A DNA stretch of 64,000 nucleotides from Dyella_B sp035503745 (GCF_035503745.1 NZ_DATJTC010000044.1:25643-89642); one strand, 5' to 3'; counted from the first letter of the stretch, positions 45,001 to 53,309 are shown. Made by a program: numbers and translations. The notes: generated from the sequence alone by a model not told the origin.

Positions 45001-45020
45001 GAAATATCAGCGGTAGCTAG
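42006..45020 (+). CDS. Sensor histidine kinase with periplasmic beta-propeller (HisKA_3), second copy
   Basis: A 1,004-residue paralogue of the kinase at 30.4 kb. It starts with TTG behind GGGAGA, which keeps the membrane anchor (HWIAATVTLLVAFASLYSES). Reg_prop repeats follow (DTHGFLWIVSGADLYRFDGV, ASTGDLWIGYLLGGVARVHE, GSLWVGGIDF), then a Y_Y_Y domain (SLRIDFTAASLRNPGGVRFE, YTNLRYGKYVFRVRASNEDG), a membrane helix (MAWFKILCAALAAIAIWRLY), HisKA_3 (ERERIARELHDTLLQSVQGL) and HATPase_c (VADDGEGIEKT, GHWGLQGVRERVD). Codon use is slightly more AT-rich than the flanking genes. No response regulator is adjacent. Confidence 0.9.
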   Translation: MRHSVTTTKCHWIAATVTLLVAFASLYSESSISQPYDQEMRPSLVASRDLTIKQLHHTAYTAEVGAPQFASGITQDTHGFLWIVSGADLYRFDGVRFDRPLSSKLPPGLLNSVYGASTGDLWIGYLLGGVARVHEGQVTFYPFGKDIPSGTPFDFRQTPDGILWVGCTNGLAQFVNGAWHAVGKKYGYDGRRILQMVTTKDGSLWVGGIDFAMVLRPGTHRFVNVQLAQAEEEILRSPNVEWWHYGTDSGARMRDNSGALWVGTAQGIRRYRNDYTGQDDRAGDVETYTTADGLSNNGIVDLHGDRDGDVWVTTVTGLDQFRSTPVTPIVFDKPILKPTLAFDANSVAWVGNIWNGYRIAPDSKPEPTSLLGNFVSLIAADPLGTIWFANSQGLYKIIDQKSVPVPLPPGLPSREYSNSYRAIAFGTNNVVWLSIAGAGLYAMRDGVWQKDGGLRGLPDDLALRLAFDGQGRLWILYSDGRIALVDHGAIRVYTKTDGLDLGAATAISATNHQIWVAGIDGIARFTGNRFISLKFADQVESKGVTGLVQTRRGDLWVHDDNGLTWITGDEIRHATIDSSYAVKARIFGPQDGVVGDVDKISPLPGLALSPDGRLWISMNLGVAWVDPNNVPVNNTKPYPVIDGLYADGKYYSGDKDANLPIGTRSLRIDFTAASLRNPGGVRFEYKLGGVDRDWEIAQQVREASYTNLRYGKYVFRVRASNEDGGGGDNEAAMRFTIDPHFYQMAWFKILCAALAAIAIWRLYLLRVNYLLSISRATVQERERIARELHDTLLQSVQGLLFLIESASRAPPDEDIRPLLRNAITSARTTIAEGRSSVVMLRGDEEKIDLVDRLVSFADGLSGDFNVSFRYAVRGYPSALDSSAGHELLLALREVLSNAFQHAKAKHIDLSVAFELWHLKATVADDGEGIEKTVLDEGGRSGHWGLQGVRERVDALRGRCQITSAAGQGTVVQISIGSRQIYASSVLRRVIERSIAASGRNISGS

Positions 45021-45227
45021 GGATTGGCTCTATGGCTGGGCACATTTTCGTTGCTAGCTGGACGAGTTGCCTTCGCATGAGGTGTATAGAGCAATCCGCC
45101 GGGATGCTTCGCACGGTGTGCACAGTTGTGGCATTTCCCGGCAAGAATTTGGTGGAAGTCCTATCTACCATCGGAACTGGGTTCCGTGGGCAATTTGACC
45201 GGTCGCCCCACCAATGAAGGAAAGGCC

Positions 45228-45734
45228 ATGAACACTCTCCTGCGTTTGCTCGCTAAATCCGGCCTATTGAAGAAAGACCTTGATTACCATCTGCTGCGCG
45301 CCGCAATGGTGATCATCTTCGCTTGGTTTGGCTACGATAAATGGTTCGAATCTGAAATCAGGGGACTGATTCCGCTAATCACGCACGGTCCGTTTATTTT
45401 TTGGACCATTCCCGTTTTGGGCGTCCGGGGAACCAGCTATCTGCTAGGGACTTCGGAATGGACTTTTGGCTCGCTGCTGCTCTTGGGTTTTTGGAACAAG
45501 AAATTGGGTGTTCTGGGGGCGCTCGGCTCTTGTTGCACCTTTATCGCAACCTTTACGATCCTGCCGTTCGCTCCTGGCGCGTGGGAACCCTCCGCGGGAG
45601 GGTTTCCGGCCATGACCATAGTTTCCGCCTTCCTTTTGAAGGACCTTGTTTTGTTGGTTGTGTCGGTCTATCTGCTGAAACAGGACGTCGAGCGGGTGAT
45701 GGCGGCTCACGAGATGGCGTCCTTTCCGCGCTAG
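45228..45734 (+). CDS. DUF417 (RclC/YkgB-type) membrane protein
   Basis: A 168-residue inner-membrane protein with four hydrophobic segments: LRAAMVIIFAWFGYDKWFES, the IPVLGVRG region, GSLLLLGFWNKKLGVLGALG and VSAFLLKDLVLLVVSVYLLK. The pattern matches RclC/YkgB, a member of the reactive-chlorine resistance system in enterobacteria. A distant RclA-like reductase stands at the left of the window, but the two are 44 kb apart. GAAGGAAAGG precedes ATG 45228. Confidence 0.83.
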   Translation: MNTLLRLLAKSGLLKKDLDYHLLRAAMVIIFAWFGYDKWFESEIRGLIPLITHGPFIFWTIPVLGVRGTSYLLGTSEWTFGSLLLLGFWNKKLGVLGALGSCCTFIATFTILPFAPGAWEPSAGGFPAMTIVSAFLLKDLVLLVVSVYLLKQDVERVMAAHEMASFPR

Positions 45735-45891
45735 GCCCAGCAGACAGTACAACGCCTCATCGAAGCCGCGCCGACGCGGCAATGCACTGGCAGTTGGGCG
45801 GCATCTGCCTTTTGCAGTTAGGCCATTCCGATTATCCGAGGCCAGGATCGGGATCACCTGGTATGAGTTTCACGTGGATTTCCCACGACCA

Positions 45892-46539
45892 CTACTCGCT
45901 AGCATAAAGTTCAACGTGTATTTTCTTCGCCTGCTTGGCCAATGCTTTGATCCCGCGGTGCACGCCAACTTTTACCGAGGTTTCAGATATGCCGATCAAT
46001 AAAGAAGTTTCTTTTATGGATAGACCTTGTACTTTTGTATAAAAGATCGATAGCCTCAGTTTCGGCGGTAATGTCTGCAGCAGTTCAAAAACGTCAATTT
46101 GAGGCTCTTCATAGAAGACATCTTCATCCCCGCAAATGTTCTCCAATTGCACATCTATGCGATGGTTGTCATAACGGGACAGCGCCCTCAACGAGTTGCA
46201 CATCTTGTGATAGGCGATGCTAAATATCCAGCCGGGCAATGAGTATCCATACTTAAACGACCCTCTAGCCGAATGTATCGCAGCCATGGTTTCCTGAACC
46301 AGGTCATCAATATCTATGCGTCGATCCTGGATCCGGCGTCCGAAAAACGCGCGAAGAGGGCGGATAATTTGCCGGCAAAAGTCCCGATAAGCACAATCGT
46401 CCCCGCCTAGACCATTGAAGAAATTCTCCTCCCATGTTGCACAAGGCCTGCCGTGTTTGTCGGAGTTAACCCTTACTGGCATAGACGCTTCACCAACCTT
46501 TTGTGGAATTTGCCCTTGCAATTTGTTCCAGCCGCGCAT
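45892..46539 (-). CDS. ECF-like RNA polymerase sigma factor
   Basis: A 215-residue sigma-70-family protein. Region 2 is IRPLRAFFGRRIQDRRIDID, then DLVQETMAAIHSARGSF and YSLPGWIFSIAYHKMCNSLR; region 4 is LQTLPPKLRLSIFYTKVQGL then SIKETSLLIGISETSVKVGV, HRGIKAL. No anti-sigma gene is adjacent. The start may be 46482 (preceded by AAGGTTGGTGA) rather than 46539. A perfect CACCC/GGGTG dyad lies 111-124 bp upstream of 46539. Confidence 0.85.
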   Translation of the reverse strand: MRGWNKLQGQIPQKVGEASMPVRVNSDKHGRPCATWEENFFNGLGGDDCAYRDFCRQIIRPLRAFFGRRIQDRRIDIDDLVQETMAAIHSARGSFKYGYSLPGWIFSIAYHKMCNSLRALSRYDNHRIDVQLENICGDEDVFYEEPQIDVFELLQTLPPKLRLSIFYTKVQGLSIKETSLLIGISETSVKVGVHRGIKALAKQAKKIHVELYASE

Positions 46540-46649
46540 GAAACATTTAGCTTCAAAGTTTTAGTTGGTTGACTTTTAAGGTTGAGCGGCCACGAAGAAA
46601 CGAGCCTGTTCAATGAGCACAAGCTAAAAGCAAAACTCATTAAAAGTCC

Positions 46650-46663
46650 CACCCGAAAGGGTG
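46650..46663. promoter_or_regulatory. Dyad CACCC-GAAA-GGGTG (copy 3)
   Basis: CACCCGAAAGGGTG, the same dyad as copies 1 and 2. The flanks are also shared with copy 1: both read TCCCACCCGAAAGGGT. The rest of 46664-47002 shows no supported gene. Confidence 0.55.
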
Positions 46664-47002
46664 CTTCGCACATCCGGTGGATGATGTAGAAGAGATGATT
46701 GTCGGTACGTATCAGAAAGATTTTCAACGCATGCAAAGTGCGTTGCCGGATGATTGCAAGTTAGCTTGCATGGTTACTTTTACGAATACATGGCACGGAA
46801 CGATGGGCAACTGTCGTCGGCGAGCACACGAGCTAGCTCGACTGCCAACGAGGTGAGATGGTCCCTCGTTCCTTCCGGCGCAAGCCACTGTTTCGACAAA
46901 ATCGAAAGGGAACCTAAGACGACGAAGAATTTGCTTGATTGTCGCAAATTAGGCGTCAACGTTGGTTAGTGCTCGGAGATATTAAGAGACGCCTCGAGCT
47001 CA

Positions 47003-47197
47003 TCACTTGTGTCTCAGGCGCGGACGAGAGGCCTTGTCCCGTGCTTCGGCCATGGCGGCGTCTAGTTGCTGGGCTATGAAACGAAGACTGAATCGAATTC
47101 CCCGGCCTGCTATGACGATTGGTACAAAAAACTCATAAGGCGCCTGACGGAGTCCCTTGACAAAGCGTTGGCGTAAAGTGGAAAGAATTTCATTCAT
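47003..47197 (-). CDS. Small hypothetical protein
   Basis: A 64-residue basic protein (MNEILSTLRQRFVKGLRQAP, then YEFFVPIVIAGRGIRFSLRF). The ribosome binding site is unusually strong: AAGGAGGT ends 5 bases before the ATG, which is why I accept this short frame. It has one moderately hydrophobic segment (FFVPIVIAG). Family unknown. Confidence 0.6.
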   Translation of the reverse strand: MNEILSTLRQRFVKGLRQAPYEFFVPIVIAGRGIRFSLRFIAQQLDAAMAEARDKASRPRLRHK

Positions 47198-47316
47198 TAC
47201 GGACCTCCTTAAACAGAGCGCAGTCGCTCAGCGGGGTGCTGGACTACTGTAATCCTGCAGTTGCCGCTCTGTGTCACCCAGGAAGTTTTCTCCGAATGAC
47301 CTTGATGAGGCCGATT

Positions 47317-48099
47317 CTAACGTGGGATGGGGTCTGGTGCCTTGGCCGTAAAGCGTGGGTTGCACTTCTCGGCATCGAATGCCTCCGGGCGCAAATTCAA
47401 CTTGCACGCCTTGATTTGCTTCTCGGAGATGAACAAGGTTTGCAACAACTGGGCATGAATGCTTTGAAGCGTCTTCGCCCAGCGCTCCAGGGAGTTGGCG
47501 CGATCTGCGTGCCTCTGAATGTCGCGCACCGCCTCACTTTTTCTGCGAAGCATCTGATGATGGGCGCTGTATACGTCCATGAGATGCATGCGACTGTAAA
47601 TCCATGCCTTGGCACGGGCAGCCTCTTCAATGTGCAGCACGCGATTGACCTCGTCCGTAGTTAGTCGGTTCGCCACATTGAATTGGGCGTGCAACTCGAC
47701 GAGAGGTCCGAATGCTGCCACGCCAGACCGAATCCCGGGAAGCAACCCAAGCGCCGTGGCACGAAGGTGCAGGTAGCCCGCAGCGTAGGAGTGGCGCCGC
47801 GAAGCCTCGTCGACAGCGCCGCCAGCACCCGCTTCCACGCCATCACCGGCATGGCCCGATTGTTCGTCTGTAGTCAGATCGTGCGTGGTCAGATCGGGCG
47901 CCAGGCGCTTGGCCGCCAGGAACTCGGTATGGCCGAGAAGCGCACTGGCACAACCTGGGCCCACGAACTCCTGGTTGCCGTTCATGTCAATGACAAACGC
48001 CCGACAGGAACGCAGCCGATGCCGCTTCTGATCCTTCCCCTGGATAGCGCAATACGTATCGAACGGAACAAAGTCACGACGAAGCAGAACATTTCCCAT
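47317..48099 (-). CDS. Hypothetical protein
   Basis: A 260-residue soluble protein without recognised domain. It is rich in His, Ala and Arg, and the C-terminal half (ALLQTLFISEKQIKACKLNL type segments) looks helical. GAGGAG seven bases upstream supports the start at 48099 over an upstream ATG at 48114. It lies 120 bp before the 64-residue gene on the same strand, so they may form a unit. Confidence 0.55.
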   Translation of the reverse strand: MGNVLLRRDFVPFDTYCAIQGKDQKRHRLRSCRAFVIDMNGNQEFVGPGCASALLGHTEFLAAKRLAPDLTTHDLTTDEQSGHAGDGVEAGAGGAVDEASRRHSYAAGYLHLRATALGLLPGIRSGVAAFGPLVELHAQFNVANRLTTDEVNRVLHIEEAARAKAWIYSRMHLMDVYSAHHQMLRRKSEAVRDIQRHADRANSLERWAKTLQSIHAQLLQTLFISEKQIKACKLNLRPEAFDAEKCNPRFTAKAPDPIPR

Positions 48100-48368
48100 G
48101 TGGCTCCTCTGCACGAGCTACGCTACTGCGCACCTTACCTGCGAAGCGTCTCTCAGCGTGAGACGCATCTTCGAACGAGCCGCCGACGTCCGTAGACGAT
48201 TAGCATCCGCTATCGAGGGTGGGGTGAGTGTTTGCTTGCATGCCTTCCCGCTGGTGGCATAGACTTGGACCTCAACTTTGGTATTGTATTACCGTCACCA
48301 TAAGTGTGTTGCCGTTGGTCAAAGCTGCTTTTGTTGGTGCGTTACCGAAGAGCATCGAATTTATTCAT

Positions 48369-49064
48369 ATGGATTTTGAATGCCTTTCCCTAGCGGATCA
48401 TCCGGGCAACTTGCCGGATGCTGTTGCTCTCACGTTTAGTGTGATTGAAGGGGGCGCTGCACATTTCGAGCGGTTCGGGGTCGCGTGTCCCGCATCCGTG
48501 GCGCGGGCTGTGCTTAAGCGTAAGGCCGAATATCTCGCTGGCAGACGCGTGGCGTTGCAGGCGCTTCGAAAAGCTGGTATCGAAACCAGCGATATGGGCA
48601 TCGGCCTCATGGGTGCCCCTAATTGGCCCAGCGGGTACACAGGAAGCATTACGCACTCAGAGAACATGGCAGTTGCCGTAGCTATGCCGGCTAGTGAAGT
48701 GCAGGGGGTTGGCATCGATCTCGAAAAATTTGCGTCGGCACATGCCATATCTGCGATTCAGCAAGTGGTCCTTTCTCCGGCCGAGATGGACGCTCTTTAT
48801 CCCTTGACCTTGCACTTTGGCCCCCCGGCAGCGGCGACGATCGCGTTCTCTGCGAAGGAGAGCTTTTATAAGGCGACGGCGGCGTTAGTGGGCCGCATTT
48901 TTGATTTCTCCGCTGTGCGAATCACGTCTGCTTGCACCGACTTGGGGGTAATCGAGGCGAGGGTTGCTGAGACGTTAACTACTGGCATTGTGTCGGGGCG
49001 AATTTTTTCTATGGGCTTTTCTGTGTTGGATAACGAGGCGGTCATCACCAGCTGTGTATGGTGA
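48369..49064 (+). CDS. 4'-phosphopantetheinyl transferase (EntD/Sfp superfamily)
   Basis: A 231-residue PPTase. KRKAEYLAGRRVALQALRKA is the substrate/CoA 5'-side motif, GSITHSENMAVAVA the invariant His region, GVGIDLE holds the metal-binding Asp and Glu, and FSAKESFYKA the catalytic Glu-Lys. It transfers phosphopantetheine from CoA to the Ser of carrier domains and would activate the synthetases encoded downstream. The frame is open back to a GTG at 48228; the ATG at 48369 gives the usual family length and is preferred. It is about 5 kb from the NRPS genes on the same strand. Confidence 0.88.
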   Translation: MDFECLSLADHPGNLPDAVALTFSVIEGGAAHFERFGVACPASVARAVLKRKAEYLAGRRVALQALRKAGIETSDMGIGLMGAPNWPSGYTGSITHSENMAVAVAMPASEVQGVGIDLEKFASAHAISAIQQVVLSPAEMDALYPLTLHFGPPAAATIAFSAKESFYKATAALVGRIFDFSAVRITSACTDLGVIEARVAETLTTGIVSGRIFSMGFSVLDNEAVITSCVW

Positions 49065-49781
49065 ACACATTGCTGCTTGTTGATGTTGTTCAATACGAAC
49101 TTCATTATTCAACTCGGATCTAGTCTTACTGTGTCATAAACTACGCCTCATCCTTGCGCGTGCACAGCACGGACATCGATCGAGTTGTTGAGCGGTGACG
49201 CGTGCGAGCAGGTATCGCAGTGTCAGGATGGAGTCGGAAACATGGCGCTGCATTCTTCCGACCGCCACGCGGCGTGTAGCCATCGGGTAGCACAGACGCT
49301 TTTGGTTGAGCGGCGTTTTGTTTATCGCCACCGCCTTTCAGGTGCTGACAGAGGAGGAAGCCGTAGGTGCGATACATAACGTGGCGTGATGATGAAAGCC
49401 ACGCCGCCATCCACGCCCTTCGTAATGGCCCAGACCAAGTGCTCACCAGATCCTTCAAGGCAACATCCGGCGGCAGGATAATCCCCCCAAGAGTGAACTT
49501 AGTTCGTGGACAACTGAAAAGTTGCATACCTTGGCCTACGGTGCAAGAAATATGGGCAAGCGGAGGCATGGATTTCCAGTACCTCGTTTGCTCGGCAAAA
49601 CTGACTTCTTCCGTACGTTACGGGGGATCTTTTGGCCTCCCGTAACGTGAGTTTTCCGACTGGATGAGCCCATTGCCCGGTAGTAGCTGTCTGCGCGCGC
49701 TTGCAGGCATGACGACCGTGAGCATGTGGATAGGCCGGGCACCCTTTATGGCGCCCGCGGCGGAACAGTATCTACGCCCGC
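49065..49781. other. Non-coding region with a 10-bp inverted repeat
   Basis: About 700 bp between the PPTase and the permease genes. Open frames here (up to 142 codons) have no family motif or ribosome binding site. ACGTTACGGG (49615-49624) and CCCGTAACGT (49639-49648) form a perfect inverted repeat followed by GAGTTTTCC, possibly a terminator of weak type. Confidence 0.4.
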
Positions 49782-51029
49782 TCAGGAAGATCTTATGGCA
49801 GCCACGGGCGTGATGCGCGAGGCACGCCGCGCAGGAGGCCATACCGACAGCTGCCCAAGCGCCAATACCATCACGATACCGATGAGCACATAGCTGACTG
49901 GCAAGCGGCTCATTTCGTAGTGATGCATCAGCCATCGGTTTAGCCCGATCGCCGAAAAGAGTCCCAGCACCATACCCACCCCGGTGATGAGCAGGTTTTC
50001 AATATGGAAATAGTAGGCGATGTCGATAGCGCGCGCTCCGAGCGCGCGCCGCATGCCGATCTGCTTGGTGCGTTGGCCAACCCAGAAGCTGGTTAGGCCG
50101 ACGATGCCCGCGGCGGTAAGCGCAAGCAGAATCAAGCATAAGACGCCCATCAAGGCAGCCATACTGAGATCGGCGCGATATGCCTGTGCGCGAATATCAG
50201 CAAATGAGCGAATACCTATGTCGCCGGGTATGGCGCGCATCGGGTTGAGCTTGAACAATGCCGCCTTCGCGGATTTCATTGCTTGCGCCATTTGTCCCGA
50301 TTTGGCACGGATCACATAGCGCGAAAAAGAGGCATCGATCCGGATCGGCACAAGAATCGAATTGTAAGCGGTGTCCGCATCCTGCGAATCCGTCGAGGGA
50401 GTCTGCAGGCGTTTGACGATGCCGATAATGGTCATTGGGCTGTCGTCGTCGTCCTGATAAATCTGCTTGCCGATGGCCGAGGTGCCGGGGAACAGCTGGC
50501 GCGCTACATCTTCGGTGATGAGGATGACCGGCGTGGTGGGTACATTGCCAAGGCTGGCGTGCTGGATGTCGGTGCTGACGAAATTTCTGCCGGCCAGCAA
50601 TTCCAGGCCCATGCCTTGCAGCAAACGCTCGTCACCAAAATAGAAGGAGTTGGTGACGCTTCCCTTGCTATTGGGCTTTAGCGAGAGTCCGCTGTCCCAT
50701 GTCGAACCGAGCAGCGGCAACGTGAATGAATACGCAGCCGATTCGACTTCGGGCAAGTTGTTCAAAGTGGACAGGTCTGCACGCTCCATGGCATCGAGTT
50801 GGTCGATGCCGGCCTTGCTGTCGGCGTCCGGCGCCCCGACATAGCTTTGGGTGATGAGGAATAAATTCGACTCATCCAGGCCGGTAGGCCTTCTGATGCG
50901 TTCGATGCGCTGGCCGATAATGAAGAGCGCATTGCAGATGATCATAAGCGTCAAGGCGATTTGCAGGCTGATCAGAACCACACCGGCTTTATGGCGGCGC
51001 AGCGCGGCGAGAATCGGATGTACGGTCAC
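49782..51029 (-). CDS. ABC transporter permease, MacB/FtsX type (second of pair)
   Basis: A 415-residue permease: one N-terminal helix (GVVLISLQIALTLMIICNAL), a large periplasmic MacB-type core domain (about residues 45-260), then three C-terminal helices of the FtsX domain (ALMGVLCLILLALTAAGIVG, IGMRRALGAR, NLLITGVGMVLGLFSAIGLN). IGMRRALGA is the usual cytoplasmic coupling motif. It follows the partner permease by 16 bp. There is no ATPase, HlyD-like adaptor or outer-membrane gene next to it. Confidence 0.88.
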   Translation of the reverse strand: MTVHPILAALRRHKAGVVLISLQIALTLMIICNALFIIGQRIERIRRPTGLDESNLFLITQSYVGAPDADSKAGIDQLDAMERADLSTLNNLPEVESAAYSFTLPLLGSTWDSGLSLKPNSKGSVTNSFYFGDERLLQGMGLELLAGRNFVSTDIQHASLGNVPTTPVILITEDVARQLFPGTSAIGKQIYQDDDDSPMTIIGIVKRLQTPSTDSQDADTAYNSILVPIRIDASFSRYVIRAKSGQMAQAMKSAKAALFKLNPMRAIPGDIGIRSFADIRAQAYRADLSMAALMGVLCLILLALTAAGIVGLTSFWVGQRTKQIGMRRALGARAIDIAYYFHIENLLITGVGMVLGLFSAIGLNRWLMHHYEMSRLPVSYVLIGIVMVLALGQLSVWPPARRASRITPVAAIRSS

Positions 51030-51045
51030 GATCGGCTCCAGGTCA

Positions 51046-52350
51046 TTACGACTTCAAATGCATGGCCGGCTGCAGACTGGCCGCGCGGAACGATGGGTAC
51101 AAGCCTGCCAATACCGTGGCTATCAGTGCCATCGTCAAGGTCAGTGCGAACAGGGCTAGATCGAAATGAGCCAGCGGCGCGATTTGTGGCGGTAGCAATT
51201 GACGCATCGCGAGTACGCCCAGGGCTGTCAGCACCATGCCGAGAATCCCGCCAACCAGGCCGATCATGCCGGACTCGATGACGAATTGCAGGTAGATGGC
51301 ACTGCGCGGTGCGCCGATGGCGCGGCGTACGCCGACCTCACTCGCGCGGCCCATCAGTTTGGCCAGCAGCAGGCCGGAGGCATTTACCAGGCAGACCAGG
51401 AACAGGCCAAACGCTACCAACAGAGAGACTTTGGTATCCGCCGGTACCACGTGCTTGTAGTCCAGCCATTCGGGAAGACTGCGCAGGCGGATGTTTGGCG
51501 AAGCGGTGATCGACATGCGCGCGCGCGCGAATGCATCGAGATAGCTCTTGTAGTCGATAACCTGCGCCGATGTATCCAGCTCCGCCATATAGGAGAGCCA
51601 GCGGCAACTGGAATGCTGCAGGCCGGCGAAACCGCCTTCGGGCCGCCCCGCGGGGCAATCGGTTCGGCCGGCGTTGTTGATGCCGGCGCCGATAGCGCTG
51701 GGCAGCGGTATCAGCACATCGTCTTGCAGCGTCGTAAACCCGGCGCTGTTAACTACATCGTAGTAACGCGGCTCGGGATTCCAGTGATCGGTGACGCCGA
51801 CGACGCGGTAGTCGCTGCCATTGATCTGCACGTTGTAGCCAATGCTGTTGACACCGCCGAACAGCGCATCGTTGAGATGACTGGATATCACGACAACGGG
51901 CGCGCGGCTTTGATCGTCGGAACTGCCCCAGCTGCTGCCGTATTGGAACGGGACGTCCAGCATCGGGAAGAATTGTGCAAGCACGGCGTGCCCGCTCACA
52001 TAGAACGGATGCTGGTCAGTGGACTTCGGCACGATGGATACGCCGATACTGTACAGCGCCGACTGATGCACGGCGCGGTCATCGCGCGTCAGCTCCATGA
52101 CATCCGGATAGGACAATTGATCGGGAGGCTCGTCAGTTGCACGACCGTTCTGCGAGTTCGCCAAGCCGATTTGTGGCACGAAAAGTTTGCTTGATTTCCA
52201 TGGAATAGGATCTCCCGATACCGCTCTGAAGACCGCGAAAGTCGTCATGGCCGCGGCCACGCCGAAGCCTATGGTAAGGACCATCAACGCAGTCAGTCCC
52301 CAGCGGCGTCTTAGCGCTATCCATGCTAGAGCGAGATAATAAGCAAACAT
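51046..52350 (-). CDS. ABC transporter permease, MacB/FtsX type (first of pair)
   Basis: A 434-residue permease with an N-terminal helix (WGLTALMVLTIGFGVAAAMT), a periplasmic MacB-core domain and a C-terminal FtsX domain (VSLLVAFGLFLVCLVNASGL, GVRRAIGAPRSAIYLQFVIE, MALIATVLAGLYPSFRA). The start at 52350 follows GGAGAGG. The two permeases probably form a heterodimer. Near an NRPS cluster they may export or confer resistance to the product, but the ATPase must be encoded elsewhere. An array of four 17-bp repeats lies 140-250 bp upstream. Confidence 0.88.
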   Translation of the reverse strand: MFAYYLALAWIALRRRWGLTALMVLTIGFGVAAAMTTFAVFRAVSGDPIPWKSSKLFVPQIGLANSQNGRATDEPPDQLSYPDVMELTRDDRAVHQSALYSIGVSIVPKSTDQHPFYVSGHAVLAQFFPMLDVPFQYGSSWGSSDDQSRAPVVVISSHLNDALFGGVNSIGYNVQINGSDYRVVGVTDHWNPEPRYYDVVNSAGFTTLQDDVLIPLPSAIGAGINNAGRTDCPAGRPEGGFAGLQHSSCRWLSYMAELDTSAQVIDYKSYLDAFARARMSITASPNIRLRSLPEWLDYKHVVPADTKVSLLVAFGLFLVCLVNASGLLLAKLMGRASEVGVRRAIGAPRSAIYLQFVIESGMIGLVGGILGMVLTALGVLAMRQLLPPQIAPLAHFDLALFALTLTMALIATVLAGLYPSFRAASLQPAMHLKS

Positions 52351-52491
52351 CCAGTCCTCTCCGTTTATTCGGCCATCCAGATGCGCGTGTCTTTCGTATG
52401 AAATCACAGCTGCTCGAATTTTGTCACGCGTGCTTCAAATCGTGAGCGAGACGGCGATCACGATTTTTGCGAACGTTGGTGCGGTTGATTC

Positions 52492-52602
52492 TTCACGAAG
52501 CCATCACGCCCCACCGAGACATTCACGGAGTCATCACGTTGCCTGCAATCATACTGACGAAACCATCACGGATGGCGCGTGTGTATTGATGGAATCATCA
52601 CG
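52492..52602. repeat. Array of four 17-bp direct repeats (30-32 bp period)
   Basis: Copies at 52492 (TTCACGAAGCCATCACG), 52522 (TTCACGGAGTCATCACG), 52554 (CTGACGAAACCATCACG) and 52586 (TTGATGGAATCATCACG). The 3' half CATCACG is invariant. Start-to-start distances are 30, 32 and 32 bp, about three helical turns, so all copies face the same side of the DNA. This suggests tandem protein-binding sites upstream of the permease operon or of mbtH. The stretch from 52603 to 53073 holds no other supported feature. Confidence 0.65.
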
Positions 52603-53073
52603 CATCATGTGAGCGAATTTTCGGCTGCTCGGGGCGACCAAGGCAGGTGAGAGGGGCTAAGGAGGGCGGGGCAAGCGAATGGGCGGGCGTGACTCGATTG
52701 GGCAAAGTCGCTTCGGTGGCGTTGAGGCTGTGCGGGTTTTGCCAGAGCTTGTACGTGCGTTATCCGTAAGGCTGCAATCGATCCAAATTATTTATTTGAA
52801 AATCACGCGATCCGCATGGCTTATTTAAACGAGACGATTTGTCACACCTCGCTACGCATAAGCATGGGATGAAGCAATGTAAGAGTGTTTACTTTGAAAT
52901 AGCCTCATGTTTTGATGTTGAAGTTGGTGTTTTGCACAGCTGACTAGTGTTGAAAAGTCGAATTTTCTTTTGAGGTGCATGGGCTGGTGAAGCTGCATTC
53001 GATCTGGAACTTGCGGCACGAAATGCGCCTCGTAATTTGTACCCGTTTTTTTATGGCCACTGGAATGACGACC

Positions 53074-53295
53074 ATGAGTTGGAATGACGAGAGCACGATG
53101 TTCGAGGTCGTGAGAAATCACGAAGAACAATATTCGATCTGGCCTGCGGCAAAAGACATTCCTGCGGGATGGGTCGCGGTAGGGCGGCAAGGAAAGAAGG
53201 AAGAATGCCTTGCTTACATTAAGGAGGTGTGGACGGATATGCGCCCGCTCAGTCTCCGACAAGCCATGGCCAGCGCCGCCAATCCGAGCTCCTGA
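53074..53295 (+). CDS. MbtH-like protein
   Basis: A 73-residue MbtH-family chaperone of adenylation domains. The signature is complete: NHEEQYSIWPAAKDIPAGWV, then AVGRQGKKEECLAYIKEVWT and DMRPLSLRQAM. The frame is open upstream, but family members start at M(S)WNDE, so ATG 53074 is chosen. Alternatives at 53053 and 53065 are in frame. It directly precedes the NRPS gene and should bind its A domains. Confidence 0.93.
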   Translation: MSWNDESTMFEVVRNHEEQYSIWPAAKDIPAGWVAVGRQGKKEECLAYIKEVWTDMRPLSLRQAMASAANPSS

Positions 53296-53309
53296 GCAGC
53301 TGCGATTCT

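Noticed and set aside
46754..46969. 71-codon plus-strand frame starting with TTG
   Set aside because: It has no ribosome binding site, low-complexity content and no family resemblance.
49141..49569. 142-codon minus-strand frame in the gap after the PPTase
   Set aside because: There is no ribosome binding site or recognisable motif, and residue composition is like random GC-rich reading; the gap may hold decayed DNA.
52492..52602. Short repeat array as a CRISPR
   Set aside because: Repeats are 17 bp and imperfect, spacers 13-15 bp, and no cas genes are near.
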